Assembly (NCBI GenBank): GCA_032622095.1
Contig: CP136066.1
Location: 193,554,816-193,618,815, forward strand
Source: Siphonodentalium dalli
Lineage: Eukaryota; Mollusca; Scaphopoda; Gadilida; Siphonodentaliidae
Length of the DNA: 64,000 nucleotides
Direction: 5' to 3'
In this document: positions 47,948 to 59,224 of the stretch, in pieces
How the letters are laid out: the number at the start of each line of letters is the position of its first letter
How positions within the stretch are numbered: the stretch's first letter is position 1
The notes under the pieces: model-generated
What the model saw: only the letters and a program-made list of their open reading frames with translations
What the model was told of the DNA's origin: nothing
Databases searched by the model: none
Position numbers and translations under genes: made by a program

Positions 47948-48325
47948 GTGTGTCGTCTGTTTACATTCCGTAAGATTGCAGCTCTGAAGAAGAGCGAACG
48001 TTGGAAGCCACATATCAGAAGAGTTAATGAAGCCCCAACAGGAAGAGTCAATCATTCAGATGATGATTCGGCGTTTGCATTCTCTGTTGCTAACAGGACG
48101 ATGGAATATACCCAAGTGGAGGTCGGAGGTCTGATGACGGACATGATTATAGATTCTGGCGCCACATCCAACATTATAGGACGTGACACGTGGGAGTGCT
48201 TGAAAACGCGCGGAATCTCATGCAGATCCAGTTTGACCCAGAAAAAACTGTTTGCGTATGGAAGTGCCGTCCCACTTAAATTGGCTGGAGAATTCAGGGC
48301 AGATGTCATACTGCAACGGCCTTGA
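47948..48325 (+). pseudogene. Gypsy pol, protease part
   Basis: Aspartic protease of a Ty3/Gypsy retroelement, which would cut the Gag-Pol polyprotein. The active-site motif DSGAT lies in VGGLMTDMIIDSGATSNIIG. The expected gag and zinc-knuckle region upstream is absent, and the start is set by the truncation. The frame stops at 48,325. The segment that normally links the protease to the reverse transcriptase is shortened, and the next frame is shifted, so there is a small deletion near 48,320. Confidence 0.8.
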
Positions 48326-48849
48326 TGCTTTTACGACTGGGACCAGAAAACGTAAATTCTGTGAAAGATGAGGGTTCATATGAGGACTATATTAAACGGA
48401 AATACCCTGAGTGTTTTGGTGGACTGGGTAAACTTAAAGACTTCCAGTTAGAAATCCCGATTGACAAAACTGTGAAACCAATCGCACAACAGCTGAGGAG
48501 GGCTCCTTATAGTCTGAGGCCCAAAATCGAAAAACGGCTGGAGGAACTGGAAGCCATGGATGTTATCGAAAAGGTTCAAGGACCAACACCGTGGATTTCT
48601 CCTATATTGGCAGTTCCCAAAGGTGACTCTGATGACATTCGTCTATGTGTTGATATGCGACAGGCAAACACAGCAGTGATGCGCGAAAGACATCCGATCC
48701 CTACCTTAGACGAGATATTGAACGACTTAAATGGCAGTACTGTATTCACACGTCTCGACGTATTCTGGGCATATCATCAATTAGAACTGACACCCGAATC
48801 AAGGGAGATTACGACACACACACAGGATTATACAGGTATAAACGTCTAA
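48322..48849 (+). pseudogene. Gypsy reverse transcriptase, N-terminal half (frameshifted)
   Basis: Fingers and palm of the reverse transcriptase: PYSLRPKIEKRLEELEAMDVI, PWISPILAVPK, LCVDMRQANTAV, HPIPTLDEILNDL and FTRLDVFWAYHQLEL, whose Asp is the first catalytic residue. After the REITT stretch the frame runs out, because a small indel in the CA-rich run 'acgacacacacacag' (about 48,808-48,823) moves the rest of the domain to another frame. Confidence 0.88.
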
Positions 48850-50960
48850 TGTTCGGGGTCTCCTGCGCGTCTGAACAATTTCAGCGAATAATCCAACAGA
48901 CATTACAAGGTTGCGAAGGGGTCAATAACCTGGCCGACGATATAATTGTGCATGGGAAGGATCTCCAAGAACACGACACAAGACTCGAAAAAGTCATGGA
49001 TCGAATCCAGGAACAAGGACTGACATTAAACCAGAAGTGCCAGTTCAGAATGCGTGAGATAGTTTTCATGGGGCATCGCCTATCCGAACACGGGATCAGC
49101 GCCACTGATGAGAAGATAGAAGCAGTGCAAAACGCGCGCGCGCCAACCACAGTAGCTGAAATCAAGTCATTTCTGGGCTTGGTTAATTTCTGTGCGCGTT
49201 TCATTCCGAATGTGGCCGCGATATCGGAACCGATGCGTCGTCTCACAAAGAAAAATGTGCCATTCGAATGGGGCAGTGAACAACAACGCGCATTCGAAGT
49301 GTTTAAAGTAAAGCTGGCGAGCGCTGAAACGTTAGGATATTACGACGTGCACGCGAAAACCACTGTGATTGCCGACGCAGGGCCGAAAGCAATAGGGTGT
49401 GTGGTCGTTCAGGAATCCAAAGGTATTTCGCGCGTGATCAGTTATTCTAGTCGAAGTCTGACTGATGTTGAATGTCGTTACAGTCAGACAGAGAAAGAGG
49501 CTCTGAGTTTGGTCTGGGCCTGTGAGAGAAACCACATGTTTCTGTATGGCATCGAGTTCGACCTGGTTACAGACCATCGCGCACTTCAGTTCATATATTC
49601 GCCGAAATCGAAGCCATGTGCGCGCATTGAGCGGTGGGTTCTGAGATTAATGCCATACCGTTATCGTGTAGTGTATAAACCGGGTTCGGAGAATATAGCA
49701 GATTCATTAAATCGGTTAACGACGAATCAGTGTGCCAGTGTAAATGTAGCTGACAGCTACATCCGCTTCGTGGCTAGTGCATCAATACCCAAAGCCATGA
49801 CGCAACAGGATATAGAAATCGCTTCTGAAACGGATTCCGAATTGTGCGACGTGAGAGCAGCCATTCAGTTTGGAGAATGGCCGAAGGAATTAAAGCGGTA
49901 CTCAGTGATACAACACGAGTTATCTGTCCTTGGTTCGTTGGTTTTGCGTGGATGTAGAATAATTATTCCGCTGGGATTAAGAGATAAAATTCTACAGTTA
50001 TCACACAATGGTCACCCAGGTATTGTGAGTACGAAACAACGTCTTCGTACTAAAGTGTGGTGGCCAGGTATTGATAAAGATATCGAATCAGTGTGCAAGC
50101 AATGCCATGGGTGTCAAATTACCTCTGGTTATGAGAAACCGGAGCCAGTTATCAGAACTGTGTTACCAGATAAACTGTGGCAGCATTTGGCTGCAGACAT
50201 ATTAGGACCATTTCCTTCTGGTGAAAGCATTCTTGTAACCATTGATTATTATTCTCGATACTGTGAATTTGACATTCTTAGAACTGTAACAAGTAACACT
50301 GTAATTAACTGTTTGAAGCGCATGTGCATGATACACGGTTTGCCGCTGTCGTTGACGACAGACAACGCTTCGATCTTTTGTGGTGAATTATTTGAAACTT
50401 ATCTGAAGGACAATGCAGTGGAACATAAACATATCACCCTACTGTGGCCAAGATCTAATGGCGAAGTTGAACGACAGAACCGAAGCTTACTCAAACGTGT
50501 TAGAATCGCGAGTGCAGCAGGCAGAGACTGGAGAAGTGAACTTGACGAATATGTGTTTATGTACCGAACGACACCACATTCTACCACGGGCGTCAGCCCG
50601 GCTGAACTCATGTTCCAACGGCGCATACGTACACGCCTACCGGAACTACAAACTGATAGTACATTCGTGGAATCAGAGGTGCGTGACATTGACAGCGAAC
50701 ATAAGGGCATTGGTAAACAGTTCGCGGATATAAACAATTCCTCGCACCCACATGACATTCGCGAAGGAGACAGGGTGCTGCTGAAGCAAGGCAAAGCGAA
50801 CAAACTGTCCACTAGCTTTGAAGACAAGCCGTATACTGTAGTCAACAAAAGTGGTTCGTGCATTACGATTGAATCGGAAAAAGGGGTACGATATAGAAGA
50901 AACATTTCCTTTCTCAAACGATACAATGAGCCACCACCTTCCCCTGACAACGCACTATAG
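48849..50960 (+). pseudogene. Gypsy reverse transcriptase C-terminal half, RNase H and integrase
   Basis: A 703-codon open frame. Its start is only the first ATG after the frameshift: the conserved LMFGVSCASEQFQ motif runs into it. Domains in order: reverse transcriptase with catalytic ADD (residues ~29-31) and thumb; RNase H from about 165 (IADAGPKAIG, EKEAL, TDHRAL); integrase with an HHCC zinc motif (HNGHPG..., CKQCHGC, about 385-421); a catalytic core with D in AADILGP (~450), D in TTDNA (~504) and E in NGEVERQN (~540), a DD35E layout; then a C-terminal segment. It resembles the K02A2.6-like proteins common in invertebrate genomes. Intact in itself, but the element as a whole is broken. 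Confidence 0.92.
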
Positions 50961-51173
50961 ACACGGGTCATGCGAGTGCCGACATGGATAATCAAACTGT
51001 CGACATACAACGCCCTCAACGAACTGTGCGGCAGCCAGAGAAACTGCAGGATTACATACTAACTTGACACTGTGTGCATTCTCACGGATTATGGTGCATT
51101 CAAATGGATTACGCTAAAATACTATAACGCTAAAATACTATAACGTTGCTTGTATACATGACATAGGAAGGGA

Positions 51174-51319
51174 TGTAGTGTATGTACAGTGTATTGAGAT
51201 ACAGACTATAGGTCATTGTGTGTGCACCAATGTATGTGCTGATGAAATATAAAACTTCACTTATACTATATGCTATATGCGAGTAGAGTCATGCTTATCT
51301 AGCTCCCGGGGATATCACA
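51174..51319 (+). repeat. candidate 3' LTR, 146 bp
   Basis: It starts TGTAGTGTATGT after the purine tract and ends ATATCACA, in the TG...CA form. AAATATAAAACTTC near its middle could be a TATA element. Without a 5' LTR to compare, the boundaries are provisional. Confidence 0.4.
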
Positions 51320-52247
51320 GTTAGGTAGCTCCAAGGTCAGTGGTGCGATTGAGCCCTCAATGCTTATTCCACTTTAGTGCTATGCACTGTTGCCAAATTT
51401 ACTCAAAACCCATGTGGTCGCACGCAATTACAAATCATGTCCCGCGGTTTGTCATTTTGTCCCGAATTCTGTCCCGTCCGCAGTTTCTCATGTCAATAAT
51501 ATGCCATAATAAAACAGGTAGGCCTACCGATAAATTGATAGCATTGACGCACTCTGATGAAACAATGTTTTTAAATTGCTTTTTCGATCACCGCAATATG
51601 TTGTTCGAATGTCACATGTCGTGTGCGATATTCGTTTAGAACAGTTTACAGTATTGGTATTTAATATCGGTACCTTTTATGTATCGCTCAGACTAAACGG
51701 AGTCTATGCGGTGCGAGGCACACCAGACTGATATAATTTATAGGCCAGTCGAAGGTGCAGTGATTATAGCATTACTTATTCTTAAGCAATCGTCATTTTT
51801 AAATGTTATGCTTGCCCATGATATATCCGATAGGATAATTAAATATTCATACCGCAATATATAGGCATAATAGGCTACATACAGTACCGTACTCGTTAAA
51901 GAAAGCTATATTTTGAGAAATATGCTAATTCTAGTATTTGTATTGTTAACGAGCTAAATATATTGTGTACTATGGTGTTCTGGAACTTCAATACAAAACA
52001 TAAACTTTTCAGTGCCATCCTTCGGGAGAGCTAATACTCTAAATATGTGCATGTACTTTTCTTTAACACACTCTTCTTCAACACACTTTCATTGAAAAGA
52101 CATCTGGGATAATTTGGAAATTAGAACGGGGTGTATACATGTACTATAATTATGTGAATACTAGCGTAATAGTATTTTTCATTCCTCGTGTGGTTTTTGT
52201 TGGGGGTGACAATGTGTATTCATTGCTGGTTAAATACGCCCAGAATA

Positions 52248-52370
52248 GAAAACCTTCGGAATAGCGAACCTTCGGAATAATGAACCTTCGGAATAGGGAA
52301 CCTGCGTAATAATGAACCTTCGGAATAGCGAACCTTTGGACAGATGAACCTTCGGAATAGAGAACCATAC
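52248..52370 (+). repeat. 16-17-bp minisatellite 'aaccttcggaatagcg'
   Basis: About seven copies of 'gaaccttcggaata(g/a)(c/t)g'. The short minus-strand frames (SEGSLFRRF) are its translation. Confidence 0.85.
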
Positions 52371-52942
52371 CCACATATACGTGTGACATATTGCTCAATA
52401 CAACAAACCAATTTCTTATATCCACATGCTTGCGACATAGTAGCTTACTAAATTATTCCAGTAACACCAACTGCATGCATTTTCATCCATATGAACTGTA
52501 GCACATGTGCGTTTAAATCATGGCCACATACGTGTGACATATATAACTCAATAGAACCACGTCATTGTTCTATCCTCATGTCTGCGACATAGGAGCTAAT
52601 GTTATATATTGGTTTTACTTATCGGGTTTTTCATTAAATTGGTGCTGACTAATAATGATCACTTAAATCAACACAACAATGCGAACTGTTGTATCCACAC
52701 GTATGCTACGCGGAACGCAACATAGTTTTATTTTTATTCTTTGTAGTACAAAATTACACAAATGTTGATTATTTTTCAGCCCAAACGAAATATTTAGTCG
52801 TTATTCAGTCTAATACATCTTGATATGTTGAAGTTAATACTACTTCAGCAAATGTGCGAAAACTATGATATTAAAGTATATTTAAAATCATAGAGTGTCT
52901 TCTCCACATTGTATCAACTACATGGTATGTACGATTCACCAT

Positions 52943-53346
52943 TATGTTTTTACCCTGTGCCAATGCATTCTCTTATATATGCGAGTCGACCATAGGTCGC
53001 CTCGCATATATAAGAGAATGCATTGGCCTAACAATTTTAATAATTTTTTTCTTGTATTCTTTAACAATTTTATAATTTCACCCATACAGAGCCCCAGACA
53101 AACATGAGCAGACGACATGCTTCTATATATGTGTGTGGCTCCCTGCAGGGTAATGGATGCTTTTTATTTTATGTCCTAAAAATTTTAAGAAACAATTATT
53201 TAAAAAAAATGATAAAAAATTGTTAGGCCAATGCATTCTCTAAAAAATGCGAGGCGACCTATGGTCGACTCGCATATATAAGAGAATGCATTGGCACAGG
53301 GTAAAAACATAATTGTTAGGCCAATGCATTCTCTTATATATGTTTT
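52943..53346. mobile_element. composite hairpin MITE with defined empty site (388 bp)
   Basis: TATGTTTT occurs on both sides (52,943-52,950 and 53,339-53,346), and the unoccupied site is seen in copy 1 at 27,207-27,214. The inserted 388 bp hold stem-loops at 52,960-53,026 and 53,228-53,294 and an extra half stem (53,316-53,338) at the right end. Confidence 0.82.
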
Positions 53347-54253
53347 AAATGGTATTCAGGAGTCACACTGTACTTCGTGTAGAATTATATTACCCATACG
53401 CAATTTCACACACATTTACTTACGTATGTAATTTTCTATGTACGCTGTATGTATACACATAATATCCACGTGTAACGTATGATTGTGTTATATGCAGGGA
53501 CGCGCCTGAAGGGATTCCTTTGGGGTGTCTCCACTTTATAATTTACAAATACATGCACCGGTATGTTTAATTTGCACCAACTTTTCAAGTGGTGGTGGTG
53601 CGAGGTTTCCAACTTTTGGGAATTTTCAGCCAAACATTTCCCTTTATAGAAGGTTGGGAATGTTCCAACTTTTTATATAATTTAGTCTAAAACGTTGACA
53701 CCAAATACTGGTTGGAAAATCAAACGAAACAACCTATAAATTGGTCTGATATTTCCAACTGCTGTCGTATCAGGCATGAAATGACCAAACTGCTTAATTT
53801 AATTTGGCCTGGGTTGTGCGGGGGGGGGGGGGGGGGGGGGGGGGGTGAGCTACGTCTAATTCCCCCATTCGTCAAGTTCCTGTATATGTAATGCGGATAT
53901 ATATGCCTGATTCTGAATTCCATAAAATGTCCCCCGACCCCCTACATGTGCGCTATTTATCTGTTAATTCATGTTATATCTTATCAAAATAAAATAATAA
54001 ATGTGTTGGCACAATAAATATGTTTCAATGATAAATGTATGTACTGTATGTGAAACATCTATGTAAAAATAGTCAATGAGTATAATCTTTCAAATTATTT
54101 TGGCGATTCTTAAACGTTACACATGCACTGGTCCCTGGGGGAAAAATACTAAAATACCAATATAGACTATGTTTGGTATTTTCGTATTTTCCCCAGGGGC
54201 TTGTGTACACATACTGTAAACTTGCGCGCGAAAAATACAAAGTTAATATATAG

Positions 54254-54938
54254 AGAATACCTACGAGTTTTGGTTGAATACCCGAATTATCTCATGAGTG
54301 GGTGCAAGGAAGTACAGAATTTCCACGAGCGGCTGCAAGCCGCGAGTGGAAATTCTGTACCTCCTTGCACCCACGAATGAGATAATCCGGGTATTCAACC
54401 AAAACCCGTAGGTTTTCTTTTTATTATATGCGCTATAAACCGCACCAAAACTGCTAATTTTGTCCTACAGTTCACTTCAAATTGTTAGAAAGCTTCGACA
54501 TTTGCATTTTGTTTACATTCCATCAATTGATTTGCTCACCACCGAATGACAAATATCGAGCATAGCCGCCATAAGAAATAGTCCCCATTGTTTTATTCTG
54601 AAATGATGCGAGAAAATTAATGTATACATAATTTAGTGATAAGAATATATTAAAACAAATGAGTTAACATTATAACAATTTAATAACAGTTTATGAACCG
54701 TGAAAATCAATAATTAAAACAATAGTCCGGCTGTTATTGATACGCTTTGAAACTTAATGTGATTCGCCGCTATAAACCGGAAGTAATCTCCGAAAAAGTA
54801 ATACTATTGTGTTATCCATCGAGTCGGTCAGTGTTATCCATCGAGTCGGTCAGTGTTATCCATCGAGTCGGTCCAGGCGATGGATATAACGCTCTACGCC
54901 ACGGCAATGTCCCACTATTTAATGGGGAAGCATATAAT
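54254..54938. mobile_element. insertion specific to copy 2, with a 155-bp hairpin and a 22-bp triplicate
   Basis: Copy 1 has only a short TA run here (28,165-28,185). The left part is a long hairpin, 54,259-54,413, with arms of about 68 bp ('gggtgcaaggaagtacagaa' and complement) and loop 'gcggctgcaagccgc'. Near the right end 'atccatcgagtcggtcagtg' is repeated three times (54,817-54,880). The words CGCTATAAACCG appear near both parts. Type unknown; no coding. Confidence 0.6.
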
Positions 54939-55385
54939 AAATATATATAGGCATGGTGCACATACATACATCACGATAAATGGATGTCAACATGCTTTTA
55001 TGTATAAAATAAATGGAGTGGAAATAGTATATGTAAGGAACAATTCTTCATTTATGTACCACTTCTCAGCACAGATACTTTATTGTGCATAGCATCTCAA
55101 AGAAAAGGGAAATAGATTACCACAAAAAAGCAGCATAATTCCACGAATTATACTATACGACCGTTAGATGCAATAACATGTAGGAAATCGACAACCATAT
55201 TTTAACAACAAGCCGCATGGACATGGTCAATCTAAACTGGACAGGTTTTGAAGTTGAAATAAATGCATTTATACAAATACAAAAATAAACGCTATAACGA
55301 AGTGAAAAATAACGACATGCAGCGGTATCTCCGCACATATTAAAACTACCACAAAGAACAATAATAACTTCAAAATAATAGGAAT

Positions 55386-57033
55386 GAGAGGGATAGGTCA
55401 AGTGACCATTTTTTTATGTTATTTCCTTACAAATCCCCAGAGCAAAAGTTATATATGTATGGGGCGCCGTACTTCTGTTTATTACCTATGTTGTGAAATC
55501 AATAATTCATTTTGTGATATCACAAAATAGATATATAATATCACACAATCGAATATATCATATGATATCATTAAATATTTATGATTTTCAGATATCACTA
55601 ATTCCAATTTGTGATATCATAAATTAATTTGTTTATCTCACAAAATCGAATTATTTAATATAACAAAATAGTAAGCATTTAGTGATATCACTAATTCGAT
55701 TTTGAGATATCATAAATTCATTTTGAGATATCATAACATTTAATTTGTGATATCACTAATTCGTTTTGTGATATCAATAAATAGAAAATGGCATAGCTGG
55801 ACTACTATTCCTTCAACATTTTGTGATATCATTAAATCATTTTATGATATCATAAGATCGAATCATTGATATCACTAAATGCTCACTTATTTTGTGATAT
55901 CATATTCAATTTTATGATGTCACAAAATGAATTTATGATATCGCTAATTCCATTTTGTGATATCTTAAAATCATGTGATATAGTGACTAGTTCCCCAACA
56001 TTTTATGATATTTCAAAATCGAATTATTTTATATAACTAAATACTTTCTATTTTGTGATATCGATAATTCGAAGTTGTGATATCCGAAAATGAATTTATG
56101 GTATCACAAATTGGAATTAGTGATATCTTAAAATCATTTTGAGATAACATAAAATATTTAATGATATCATCTATTCGATTTTGTGATATCATATATTCAT
56201 TTAGTGATATCATAAAATGAATTAGTGATATCACTAAATATGTAATAAGTAGAAGAACGGCGCGAATTAGTGAGAACATCAAATCGAATATGTGATATCA
56301 TAAAGTAACTAGTGTTTGTTTATATCACAAAATGAATAATTGATATCACTAATTGAATCTAATTCGAATTAGTGATATCATAAAATCTAATATATGATAT
56401 CACAAAATAGAAAGCATTTAGTGATATCCATAATTCGATTTTGTGATTTCATAAATTAATTTTATGATATCTATAAATATTTTATGATATCACTAAACAC
56501 ATTTAGTGACATCAATACTTAGTCTTTTCATCCGAATTATTGATTTCCAAAGTGAATATATGATATCATAAAATCCAAAATGTGATCTCACTAACTGCTT
56601 ACGATGTTTTATATCATATATTCGATGTTGTGATATATCACAAATAGTTAATGCATAGACGAACGGCGCCCCATATATATTATGAAGCAGTTGACCGGGA
56701 TATAGAGCAGGTATATCAATGAACAGTCATAACACATAGGCCTAACTGGTTTGGTAAATTATCAAATATTGCTTTTAATTTGAAATTTGGGAATTTTTTC
56801 TAAAAGTAACTCGAACTACTTTAGAAAAACAAACGTAAAATAAAAAAAAATATGAATTCAAGCATGCCAGCGAAGGATGTTCCAAGCCAATAAATTTCAT
56901 CCTCCAGATATATATATTTATATCCAATAGTTGATCAACACAAATCACGTCCAGGACAAATGGCCATTTGCAACTTTTGCTCCAGATATTTGGATGGGAA
57001 TCCCCATTAAAATGGTCACTTGACACATCCCTT
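55386..57033. mobile_element. TIR element with array of GATATC palindromes (copy 2, longer)
   Basis: Same ends as at 28,624-29,824 (GGTCAAGTGACCATT and complement) and nearly the same interior, but with a further ~440 bp of palindromic units before the right part. Copy 1 has lost these, or copy 2 has gained them. Confidence 0.72.
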
Positions 57034-57131
57034 AAATTGTATGGTTTTACAACTTATCACCAAAGGAAACTCAATGTGTGGACTAAATATGATACGATAA
57101 TTGATGGGTGTCCATCTGCATCCAGATATAC

Positions 57132-58828
57132 CTAATAATCAGAATCACGGTCGGAGTCATATTCTGGTCCCTCGTTACAGTCCCAGTGGTCACCACCGCC
57201 AGCGTCATCGTACTGGGCGGCTTCCTGGTGATAACCCGAATAATCATAGCAATCTTCATCATGACGCGCCTGCTGATCACCATAAGCAACGTCTCCATGG
57301 CAACCCCACTGGTCCTCGGGCGGAGCGACATCATGGGGATAACCATATTGGCCACCATAATCGTCTTCAACTTGATGGGTCGGTAAATCATAAGCAGTGT
57401 CGTCATGACAACCCCACTGATCGCCACGTTCAACTGGGCAATGCCACTCTTGGTCTTCATCTAATTCAGAATGTTCATGTGTGTTGCTAGATTCGCAGTG
57501 ACTATTATTGCTACCATTTTGCCAGTCAGTTTCGCAATGAAACTCGGGTTCTTCATGGCTGCAATCATCATCGCATTTGTGCGATCCGAGCTCGAAGAAT
57601 GGCTCAAATTTCTCAGGGTGAAAAAACCTATAGGGATCAAAACCGAAGTCATCTCTGCTAGAGTTTTCTCCCCTTAAAACGACACTGGTTCCTTTATTTT
57701 TAGTTGACCACTTTTTCGGCGAAACGCATCCCTTAGTAACGGGTATCTCATCAATATATCCTCTGCGTTTGGCTTCTTGGAAAACATACAATCTTCGATT
57801 GTCGCCCGTGTACAAATCACCTCCCCTGTTCGTGATACTAATAGGAGGGTAGTCAGAAACACTACCAAGACCGCGTCCAATGTCCTCTATGGCGTTATCG
57901 AGTGACAAGCCATTTTCGAAAGTGTTTGAGATGGTGCTGTGTGTGAATCTGATATCCAATGGGTCAACACATAGCTCCTTGTCTCTGTATCCGTACGGTG
58001 TATCGGAATTCGACAGTGCTGCTCTGGTTATCTGGCATGTTGATCCGTCTCCATCTGAATCCCGAACAGTGTGTCGACCACCTCGTGCCCCATCATGGCT
58101 AAATTTCTTATCTCTTAGCTCGAGAGTTGAGCGTTGATTCCCAAGAACATCTCGAGCGATAAATCCTCTGTCGTCTGCCTCCCGGTCAATGGGCTCAGTG
58201 CCACGCAATTCTCCGAATAACCCTCTTTCTTCGGGCACGATGGTAATGCGCCCAGAACCACGCAGAGCAATACTTTGTGAATGAACATCATCAGTTGAGT
58301 ATTTAGAGCACATCTCCGCTTTACACTCAACCACTCGTCCAGATTGGTCATATCGATAATCACCATTTCTAACCCAGGAATTTGGCACTGAGCATGCGCC
58401 ATAGCTACTGGACGGATTCGTACTTGAATGTCCAGTTACGCTATAGCCTGAACCAATCCAACTTTTGTTAGCTGTCTTGTATGAATTAAACTCGCCAACA
58501 GAATGTTCAGGAAAATTACGTTGCGCAACTAAGGGGATATTAAGCACTTGTCCATTGGAATTATACCCGCAGGTTCCGTTCCTGAAAGAACCGTCCGATG
58601 GATTGCCATAATGTCCTGAATGTCCGTTTCCTGTCCCGAAAGAACCCCCGGATGGCTCTACATAACCATAGCCTCCCAAACACTCTGCCAATAACGTTCC
58701 CTTGATAATCCGGTCAATGTACTCGCGTTAGTTGCACTTAGTGTCGACCGTGCAGTCGAGTGACAACATTCTGCTGCATAACTGTTGTTATGATGTGGTT
58801 TCCAAAATGTATTGCTCCATGAATTCAT
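57132..58828 (-). CDS. DNRRL-domain protein of unknown function, acidic W/H/C-rich tail (one frameshift near N terminus)
   Basis: The ATG at 58,828-58,826 starts MNSWSNTFWKPHHNNSYAAE. About 48 codons later, near 58,675-58,683, one base is missing relative to copy 1 and the frame shifts; from there a 519-codon frame runs to the stop at 57,132. It contains Gly/Ser/Asn-rich sequence; then, at about residues 247-315, DIRFTHSTISNTFENG ... ISITNRGGDLYTGDNRRLYVF ... GYIDEIPV, an arrangement found in many uncharacterised eukaryotic proteins and reminiscent of ParB/sulfiredoxin-like folds (inference); then a tail (about 375-519) with repeated GDQWGCHDD, EDQWGCHGD and GDHWDCNEG units rich in Asp, His, Cys and Tyr, ending DSDY. 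No signal peptide or membrane segment was seen. Without introns and with one lesion, it is either a very recent pseudogene or intact apart from an assembly error. Confidence 0.6.
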
Positions 58829-59224
58829 TTTTGCAGAGAAGATCCCCGCGATTCAGTGCACCAGACTCCAATAAACGATTTGAAAAACTCCGCTGTTTCC
58901 GAGCATGTATTGAGAGGAAATGGAGCGTGAACAGTTAGATTAACCTTCCACGAGATCAGCACGCCTGCGAATGCTGTCACAAGAAGACTGGGTATAAACA
59001 TGTGACGTCAGACAGCGCGATAATTTAATTCTGCTCTCTGCTGGTCTCGACACGTGACTCGAATCGATACACATATTTGTGGTCAGGGAACCAGACCACT
59101 CCCTGCTCCCATTCGCTGCATAAACACGACAACCATGGTTTATGTTTCTGTATATTGGCTGACTGTGTTCTTCGCCCTTCCGATTTATGTACAATTTCTT
59201 ATTTAGTAGATAATTCCAGGTTTA

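Larger units (their letters stand above)
47948..51319 (+). mobile_element. 5'-truncated Ty3/Gypsy LTR retrotransposon
   Basis: Protease, reverse transcriptase, RNase H and integrase are in the Gypsy order. No 5' LTR, primer-binding site or gag is visible. A purine-rich tract (AGGAAGGGA, to 51,173) precedes a candidate 3' LTR. The element lies between the foldback at 46-47 kb and duplication copy 2. Confidence 0.85.

Noticed and set aside
48052-49246. Minus-strand frames over protease and reverse transcriptase
   Set aside because: Antisense shadows of the Gypsy pol coding strand.
50399-51019. 206-codon minus-strand frame over the integrase end
   Set aside because: Antisense shadow of the Gypsy integrase frame; no motif.
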